Below, one piece after another: positions 57,293 to 64,000 of a stretch of DNA of 64,000 nt. The position numbers and the translations under genes are program-made. Each line of letters starts with the position of its first letter. Position 1 is the stretch's first letter. Origin of the DNA: Parelaphostrongylus tenuis (lineage: Eukaryota > Nematoda > Chromadorea > Rhabditida > Metastrongylidae); contig JAHQIW010005377.1 of the NCBI GenBank assembly GCA_019055375.1, forward strand, positions 1 through 64,000. The letters are read 5' to 3'. Below the pieces are notes generated by a model. That model had not been told where the DNA came from. It saw nothing but the letters and a program-made list of their open reading frames with translations, and did not search any database.

Positions 57293-57535
57293 GGGGGCGC
57301 CCTGGCCGAGTGGTTGTGATGCTCGTCGCAGAGCGCCTGGAACCGCCCTCCATCTCCCCCCTAACCCTCGTCGGCAGTCAAAAAGAACGCCCTATGGAAC
57401 GCCGCAGCCAGGTTATCTTCAAGATTGCAAGGAGACATGCCCGATCGGTGTTCTACGTTATTCAAGAAGAGGGTGAAGAGCGAATCGAATGCTAGAAGTT
57501 GTGGTATCCGCGCAGTAAGAATTGCCATAGCGAGT
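57293..57535 (+). repeat. tRNA-derived SINE, family 1
   Basis: The best-preserved head of the family: gcgccctggccgagtggttg, resembling the 5' half of tRNA-Ser/Leu with an A box. Body landmarks ggcagtcaaaaagaacgccc and gaatgctagaagttg. Followed by a taaa/ta microsatellite at 57541-57570. Confidence 0.75.
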
Positions 57536-57540
57536 CGCGT

Positions 57541-57570
57541 AAATAAATAAATAAATATATATATATATAT
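57541..57570. repeat. TAAA/TA microsatellite
   Basis: Thirty bases of aaata and (ta)n at the 3' end of the SINE, comparable to the RTE tail at 24277. Confidence 0.8.
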
Positions 57571-57669
57571 AAATAATATTATAACGGTTATATTCTCAAG
57601 CTCTTCGTTTGGACGAAATCACTATTCGTTGTACGAAACATCCTTCATCCGTTGTTTTTTATAAGGTGG

Positions 57670-57970
57670 TAATGGATAAAAAAGGTTGAAGTCTTGATGA
57701 TGACTGGTCTCTGAAGGACGTGCCATGCATCTGTCTTCATGCATCGCTTGAGGTGATTCAATGCACATGTGGCCTATACAAACACGTGCGGTGACCTACT
57801 GATGTAACAAGTTACTGCTGCTATTCTACCACGAACTATGGTACCAGTTCACCGACCTCGAAGAAATGCAAGGTTTGTGAGCCTTGCGCTTATAATTGGA
57901 CCATTCTCCATTGAATGATCTATCATGTATGATGCAGAGCATCTCTCATCATTAAGCTATACATTCTCCC
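57670..57970 (-). repeat. tRNA-derived SINE, family 2
   Basis: Second member of the family at 38690-39000: plus-strand landmarks gcttgaggtgattcaatgca and cacgtgcggtga. The tRNA-like head on the minus strand (tatagcttaatgatgagaga) is degenerate. Confidence 0.5.
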
Positions 57971-58254
57971 GATACAAAACCGTTATTTATTTACCAAGAA
58001 CTCTTTATAAAGTCTTCTCTGTGACATCACATTTTAATCACGGTAATGTGCCCTCAGAAGCTCAGTGTGTTAAGTAAATTCCCATATTACTGTCGCAGAG
58101 GTGCTATTGCATACTACCCGTCGCTGCGCGGCAATCCGTGGCGAAAAAATAGACCACGGATCTCTCAAGGATTAAACTGCGACCTAATGATGGAAAGACA
58201 TTACTGAAATGTTAAAAAATGAGTAGAAAAATCTCCAAATGGTCAGAAAAGCTT

Positions 58255-59310
58255 TGATTCAATAAGGATTCGAGCCCTGAACCTTCTATTTCGGAGACCA
58301 GCACCCTATTCATTGAATTATAGAGCCTCACATTTTGTGAACTGTGGCATAATAGTATAAAGGTATAAGAAAAATGTCTTGAAACAAAGAAAAAATGTTG
58401 TCAAATGCCGCAGAGTTACAACCTATCAATTACTTGCCTCTTGATTCCTCTGTTGGGCGAATTGGAGCCTGTTCCTTTAGGTCAAAAGGCCTGCAAGCGT
58501 TCCGATACAGCGCCTTACCAGTAAAATGACCCTGCTGATATGTTTGCAAGCCGGAGCGAACCTTTCACAGAAATTCAAAAAAAATTTCGACCCTGCAAGG
58601 ACTCAAACCTTGAATCTTCGGTTTAGGAGACCGACGCCTTATCATCAGGCCACAGGGCCTTGTGAAAGCTTTCACTGCGGCATTTGGTATTGACCCTGTT
58701 ATAATGTTATCATCATGAACCAGAGTTTCCTGAGAATAAGCAAGAATTCCGACCCAGCAGGGACACAAGTCCTGAATCTTCAATTTGGATACCAGCCTTT
58801 CAGGCATTAGGCCACATGTCCACACCAAAGACTTTAATATAATTTTGAAAAGAGAGTGGTGTAATGTTGCTACACTGGAACGAAAACTCAAATCCGCAAA
58901 CTTTCAACCATACAAAGACTTGAACCTTGGAACATCGATTCAGATGACCTTATCGATTGGGCCCTGGGGCCTTCTGCAGGTCTTGAACTACGACGTTGTA
59001 GCAAAATCACCAAAAAGATTGTCAACAAGAATGGAGTGCTGTGTTACCAGGTGCTGCAGAATTCCTTACCCAGTAACCGCTTCAACTTTGAGTTTTCGCT
59101 TGAGGAAATTGTCGCCTTGTTTATTGCGCCACAGGACCTTCAGCGATGTTCCAACTGCTTCACCTTTTGCGAAATAGTACCACCGGAATGTTCACAAACC
59201 GAAATGAGCCCGTCAAAGAGATTGCAAAATTACCGATTTTGCGAAGAGTCGAATCTTGAAGCTTCGCATCAGGAGTTCGACCCCATTGACTGGGCCAATG
59301 GTTCTCCAGT
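58255..59310 (-). repeat. Tandem array of seven tRNA-like units
   Basis: Seven tRNA-like sequences, all on the minus strand, begin near 59305, 59138, 58972, 58822, 58659, 58470 and 58327, at intervals of 143 to 189 bp (mean about 163). Each keeps parts of an A box (ggccta/ggcctga type), an anticodon-arm hairpin and a B-box-like g(g)ttcaagt/ggtttgagtcc/ggctcgaatcc. Spacers are only weakly alike. The plus-strand frames at 58785-59552 run through it and are not genes. It is either an old locally amplified tRNA gene cluster or a tandem tRNA-derived repeat. Confidence 0.6.
58588..58659 (-). tRNA. tRNA-Arg(CCU)-like gene, best unit of the array
   Basis: Folds as a cloverleaf: acceptor ggccctg/cagggtc (7 pairs, one G-U), D arm gcc/ggc, anticodon arm tcggt-ctcctaa-accga (5 pairs, U33 present, anticodon CCU), T arm caagg-tttgagt-ccttg (5 pairs), discriminator G, then T8 as a polymerase III terminator a few bases downstream. 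Against function: position C56 of the B box is T and the D loop is one G short. Possibly a pseudogene. Confidence 0.55.
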
Positions 59311-59319
59311 TAAGTAGGG

Positions 59320-62300
59320 TTTTACTGAAGTATACTGAAGAAATGGCTTTGCTAATGTTTATTGGCATTTTAATCCTTTTGGAGGGCTTTCTTAAGGGCT
59401 TGAATTTCGAAATGCATAATAATTATTACTTCTTTGTTGTTTATCAGGCATATAAATTTTCAGCGTGGTCTTTAGAAAGTACTCGTAAGTTAAGCTATGG
59501 TTTTTTGACGATACCAGTCAAGGGCAATCGAGTGCACAACACTGATATTTAGTGATATCTCACTCAATGGAACGTTTAAATACTACGTTTGTGCCTTCTC
59601 TATGTAGGGGTAGGGCTTCGACCAAGAGGACTGGCTAAAAGAGGAAAGGCCTGTCAGATTGGCGAAGCTGGCAAAACCGAAACACTCGCATCGGGTTGTA
59701 CAAGTGCTCATAACAGACCACATGCATGGTCAAAGAAATTATCACGATATCTCAATCTTTGATGCATTTAGTAATAGTATGTTCTAGCTAGAAATTCAAT
59801 ATGCAATATGAAAGCCTTGAATAGGCTCATTTGTAAGTGGTCATTTCCTCACATGTGTCATTAGTCTAAATCATGCTTGCTTCTGCATAAAAAGTTATTC
59901 TCTTCATATATATCACGTGACTTTGTCTTTTTGTTTTCACTCATATCGTGGTGCTGCAGCATATTCTTTGCCATTTTTTTTTCATTTTCTTCAGCAGAAG
60001 ACAATCATTAGCAATCCTGAGTGACAAATTCATTGAACATTTTAGGAGCTATTGTCTTAAATGAAGTTCAAAAAGATGATGTAAAAGAGTACCTTTCTGG
60101 ACTGCATGACGAATCCGTTCTTGAGCTTGACGATCTGTCTTCAATTGGCGTTCGTTTCTTTGTATTCGGATGGTTCCATAATTCATCACGTTTTTTTGCT
60201 GCATAGTAAAGTATCCCTTTAACAATATTCACGATGATAGCGGTAAAAAAATATTATTTCCCTGACGATACATTCTTAGTAGAAGATGTGCGATTTTTTT
60301 TCTCAAGGCGTTGCCTGACTGCATTGGTCATATACGACATCTCCTCGACACGACCGATCTCTAAGTAACTGGTTTAGTTCGAATAAGTTAAAGAGGCGGC
60401 TTCTCTTTCATTGAGAAGCCAAACATTCAACCTTTATGTTTGAAAACTCTCCCTCATTTCGGGCAAGAAAGAAAAAGTGTTTTGTTTTGTCAGTTGAATG
60501 GTGCTAATTTGGGTGTATTCAATAAGCTGACACCGGATTGTTAACAGTTAGATTTTAAAATTAACCTGAAAGGGGAAATCAACTGAAATGTTGGCAGATG
60601 TAGAGTAAACTTTGTAGGAATGACTTTGAGAGACATGAGTGGTACAGTGATCAGAAGTCCCTAGCAATACACAACCGGGCCTACGCTCAACTTCTCTTCT
60701 TAGCACTGAGAATTTTACCAGTTTGAGGACGGATTTGTGAGTTAAATTTTGAGAGCATGGCAGAACAACATAACCTGACACACAGATGGACCTGCACCAC
60801 AGATATAATATTAATACTCGTTTCTGGACTCAATGTATCCATTTGAATGCACGATTTTTCCAGGCTTTTCTCAGTTGAAAAGGCTTATTCTCAAAACTTC
60901 AATTCATTGTTCGAAAGTATCAATCTCAGTAAATCCATCAATGTGTTTGGTTCATGAAAACCTTCTTTTCTTACGTTATAGGAGCGAAAAGAAATGTTTC
61001 ACACTCGATTTGCTTGTCTACTCAGCGGGGGCCTGTTTCGCCAAATTATTTCTAGTTATTCGATAGCACAAATTTGAACAATTTTGACACTAAAATCAAT
61101 TTGAAAAACTCTAATGGAGCGCTGTTAGAGCGAAAAGAAGATCACACTTCGCAATCGAAGTGGTTAGCTCGTCGCTCAAACATAGCGGATTTGTTTGGCA
61201 GAGTGAATCGTTAAAAAGTTCACATCCATAGAACGATACATCGGATCGACTTCTACAGCTTCAATATAAAACCTGAAAGTTTCTTTCGGAGCCGAGACAA
61301 AATTTCTAGAAAAAAAAAAACGAAAATCGCGCGCCATTCGAACGCGCTGTGCACAGCGATTTCATGTATCGCTGCGCGTTATTCGTTAACTGTTCAAATT
61401 TATTATTTTAATATGACTATAATAATGATTATTATTTTATAATTATATAAATTATTATCATTGGTTATAATTTTATTATTATTTTATTTTGATATTATTT
61501 TTTTCAGTTGTTATTGTTAATTATTATTTTGACTTTTTGATATATTATTGTTATTTTATTATTATGTTATTAATACTTTATTATTTTTTAATTTATTTTA
61601 TTACTATTCTTCGTTATTTATCTATTTAAATTTGCTCTCCGTTCTAAACAAATTTTTGAGTTTTTCGTATCAAAATTTCAGGAGAGATTTTGTGTGTGTG
61701 TTTTATAGGCGCAAATTTTCTTTGTTTTCTACTGCTTAGTAAACCCGCTTTGCTGTTTACGCTACGAGCTAACCACTTCAAGTGCGGAACGTATTCTTCT
61801 TATCGCTTTTAAAGTCCTCTAGGTGAACTTCCATAAAGATTGATTTTGCCGTCAAAATTCTCGAGTTTTGCGATATGGAATAGTTTCAATAACTGATCGA
61901 AAAGCCACCCACAAACTTCGGCTTAGTAAACAAAGCAAACTAAGTATGAAACGTGGGCGCCTGCTGCCACTACACCACCGAGGTTCATTCGCATCACCAC
62001 TCATTCTTCAATATCTCTATGATAGCTTCCAGCCACCAACCTTTAACAGGTTTGGTCGAGTATGCGAATCGTTTTTTAGTTTTTTCTATTTTTGCTCGCC
62101 ACTCAATTCTCTTAGGTAAGTTGCAGCAAAGCAATAAATGAAGCACTTTTGAATCTGACACATTATCATTCTCCAAAACTTCGGGAATAATATGCAGTTG
62201 AACCAATGTGCATATACACCAAGCTATGCATTGCTGCGAATGATTGTGCTTTTCCTATGTTTTGGGGCAATAGTCGAATGCATGGCACATTATACAAGGA

Positions 62301-62330
62301 TGAATACTCGATTATTATCCTTTCACAATC
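59320..62330. other. Mostly unassigned; AT-rich near 61.4-61.6 kb
   Basis: No complete gene recognised. 61400-61620 is a TTATT-rich simple sequence, and 61311-61321 is an A-run. One short coding-like stretch at 60041-60155 is listed separately. Confidence 0.4.
60041..60155 (+). CDS. Possible single exon, unknown protein
   Basis: After an acceptor-like aacattttag the plus frame reads GAIVLNEVQKDDVKEYLSGL and HDESVLELDDLSSIG, with the composition of real protein and no reading conflict on the other strand. No donor is convincing (gtattc at about 60159 is the best), and no neighbouring exon is found. Unrecognised. Confidence 0.25.
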
Positions 62331-62700
62331 ATTCATGTGGTCTGCTATAAACAACATATAGAACCCAATACACGTGTTTCGGCCTTGACAGCCTTATCTG
62401 TTGGTCAGTACCCTTCGCCTTAGCCGGTCTTCTTAGAGGAACCCAGTTCCCCTACGTAGAGTGTACAACTGCCGATTTAGTGGTTTCTTTCACTTGACGG
62501 ATGCATCGTCTCCTACTCTGTGTACGGGGATGGCTTCCCTTCAGAGGATGGCTAAGATGAAGTGTATTGCCTAATTACTAATGGGACTTACAAGGCCGAA
62601 ACACGTGTATTAGGCTCAATAAGTTGCCCATAATATGCCCATGAATGGCTCAAAAAATCAGAGGTATTGAAATTTGAGCGTGGTCTCATGAAAATACTCG
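62330..62700. mobile_element. Hammerhead family 1-related element with inverted ends
   Basis: The left part carries a minus-strand hammerhead relic (62363-62406: stem III cacgtgt and GAAA kept, core changed to aagataag-type). The right part has a plus-strand relic around 62553-62607 (gcctaa ... ggccgaaacacgtgta ttaggc, stem I restored by complementary changes but core unrecognisable). The right end gaaatttgagcgtggtctca matches the end of the 48.5 kb element. It is the only family 1 member with the inverted layout of family 2. Confidence 0.55.
62363..62406 (-). ncRNA. Degenerate hammerhead (family 1)
   Basis: gaccaa, then agataag in place of CTGATGA, gctgtcaaggcc, GAAACACGTGTA, ttgggt. Stem III and the GUA site are preserved but the catalytic core is not. 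Confidence 0.5.
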
Positions 62701-62876
62701 AAACCAAATACGGATACTTGTCAAACGCCTTTTCCTTTGTCGTTTCTAGCAACGCTTCATCAAGAGTAAAGTAGCTCATTCTTCAGCACTCACTAACAGA
62801 ATCCTTCTCATGAACCAAATTATAGTCCTTTAATGTTAGTTTTTCTTGAACACTGCAGTGGGCAGTCATGTGTACC

Positions 62877-64000
62877 TCACTGGAACGACTTATTATTGAA
62901 TCTCATCTGTTCACCTATTTGTGCCCTCTCGTACCTAGATTTCCTTTTGAAATCTTGCATTGCTATTTCTAACTCGAGTAGCCGCTGTTCGCATTTCTCT
63001 TGCCACTTTGGCATGTTCGCTCTGAGTTGATGAAGTTTTTTTCTCTGAATTATGATCACGTCTAGAGTGATCATTTTTTTCCGAACCTCCCACACGTTTT
63101 ATTCAAAACCCTCCACCGGTCTATCTTAGTTAAGAGAAAAAAAATAAATTGCAAAAAATTTCGGACAGCACTAAGCTCTCTGCATCATTTTGCAAAGATG
63201 AATATCTTTTCAGCTTTTTTACTTCTAGAAAATAATTACAATAATTTAGTGCTTTGAAAATGTATAGCGTCGACAGTAGGGAAGTTGTGTCGTATAGAAT
63301 GTGCGCTCCAGAAGAAAAATGGCAAAGAAATTCATTGGTGTCTATGGAGGTGGCTCAATCGAAGAGGATAATTTGAAAACACAATGGAGAGAAGATGTGA
63401 TAACCAACTTATTTTATTCCAGTAAGTAGTTTTGATTAGCTTCAACTGAATACACTGCATGCTTTTTTCAAGAATTGTCATGCTTTTGCAGCTTACTTTG
63501 AGACTTTCGGTTGATACGGTCAACTATCAATTTGGTCTCCCATTAACGTTAACCCATGAACAAGACTGAGGATATGCTGTTAAGCTCTGGGATTTTGCGA
63601 TCAAATAGCTTAACGACCCTACTCGGTTTGAAGACTTGAGCGATTGATAATCGAAAATTTTCAGATCAAAACAAACATGACTAACAATGGCTCTGTGCTG
63701 AGAATTTAGGAAAGTAAAAATATGGCTTCACATACCGAGACATTCATCTAGATTCCTTAGACGCTTCAAATTTCGAAGAAAACTCAAATAATAGTGAAGT
63801 GGTACTTCGGAAGACTACATATGCTAATGATTTATGGTGTTACAGAATAATTGCAATTAGATGCAAAGCTCTTCTTTTCATTTCTCAATAATGATGATGT
63901 CTTACCTTAATTTTGTCAAGGAGCTTCTGTAGTTTATCTAATCGAGCTTTCAACTCGTCCTCTCGATAATCATTCCATATTAAAGCTTTTTCATCTCCAC
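62877..64000 (-). CDS. 3' end of a coiled-coil protein gene (partial)
   Basis: Two exons of a gene entering from the right. Exon 64000-63906 reads ALIWNDYREDELKARLDKLQ then KLLDKIK, ending at donor aag-gtaag. After an 861-bp intron, exon 63044-62877 (acceptor attcag) reads RKKLHQLRANMPKWQEKCEQ, continues RLLELEIAMQDFKRKSRYE and ends QMRFNNKSFQ and a TGA. The phases agree (0/0). Both exons are heptad-like and charged, consistent with a coiled coil. If donor gtgaac at 62914 is used the gene would continue leftwards, but the next sequence gives an early stop. Family not recognised. Confidence 0.55.
63319..63421 (+). CDS. Possible small first exon inside the intron, opposite strand
   Basis: ATG at 63319 opens MAKKFIGVYGGGSIEEDN and continues to a consensus donor a-gtaagt at 63421/63422; unspliced, the frame ends 3 codons later. 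Protein-like composition but no family, and no downstream exon recognised. It lies within the intron of the minus-strand coiled-coil gene. Confidence 0.25.

Noticed and set aside
58785..59552. Plus-strand open frames of 93-130 codons
   Set aside because: They run antisense through the tRNA-like array and change frame between units; no protein family features.
1..64000. CRISPR arrays, bacterial operons, riboswitches or prophage
   Set aside because: The window is intron-containing eukaryotic DNA; the only direct repeats are satellite-like or transposon-derived and have no spacer organisation.

Overview
This is animal nuclear DNA, most likely from a clade V parasitic nematode of the hookworm type. 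Genes are intron-rich with compact GT-AG exons. The dominant repeat is an RTE-like non-LTR retrotransposon whose endonuclease and reverse transcriptase resemble, from memory, a family very abundant in hookworm genomes. Secreted trypsin-fold proteases, mariner-type transposons and tRNA-derived SINEs also fit. There is no bacterial gene organisation, and most of the window is repeat-derived.

Only one gene can be read end to end: an eight-exon chymotrypsin-fold (family S1) protease on the minus strand at 16494-20502. It encodes 316 residues with a signal peptide, propeptide, complete His-Asp-Ser triad and C-terminal helix. Three decayed relatives on the same strand lie at 11.3-13.2, 39.3-39.9 and 50.6-54.1 kb, so the window holds a protease array that has been duplicated and then broken by transposons. 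The end of a coiled-coil protein gene enters from the right edge on the minus strand (62.9-64.0 kb).

Layout: 0.8-1.4 kb, ribozyme-bearing inverted element; 5.4-7.1 kb, foldback end and mariner fossil; 7.4-9.7 kb, RTE pieces, a dispersed repeat and a SINE; 10.9-20.5 kb, two duplicated protease loci, one dead and one intact, with foldback elements; 23-32.7 kb, many RTE fragments, a long-inverted-repeat DNA element and a decayed ribozyme dimer; 34-38.7 kb, an inverted duplication around ribozyme elements, a TTAA-flanked piggyBac-like element and a tandem ribozyme array; 39-45 kb, a protease remnant, a foldback element, and a mariner with an RTE (inverted 5' part, target-site duplication) and a second mariner inserted in it; 48.5-54 kb, ribozyme elements and the fourth protease copy; 54-59.3 kb, SINEs, the dispersed repeat again, and a tandem array of tRNA-like units; 62.3 kb to the end, another ribozyme element and the coiled-coil gene.

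The most interesting signal is a set of hammerhead self-cleaving ribozymes in two small repeat families. Family 1 has units of about 238-310 bp, occurs as tandem dimers or as a monomer with a 17-bp target-site duplication, and includes three copies with an intact core (38150-38192, 38388-38430, 48525-48567, minus strand). Family 2 is about 420-640 bp and carries hammerheads in opposite orientation inside its two inverted arms (about 0.8, 34.7 and 49.4 kb, plus a single arm at 51.9 kb). Family 1 looks like an animal retrozyme, that is, a non-autonomous circular-RNA retroelement; no mobilising enzyme for it is identified here.
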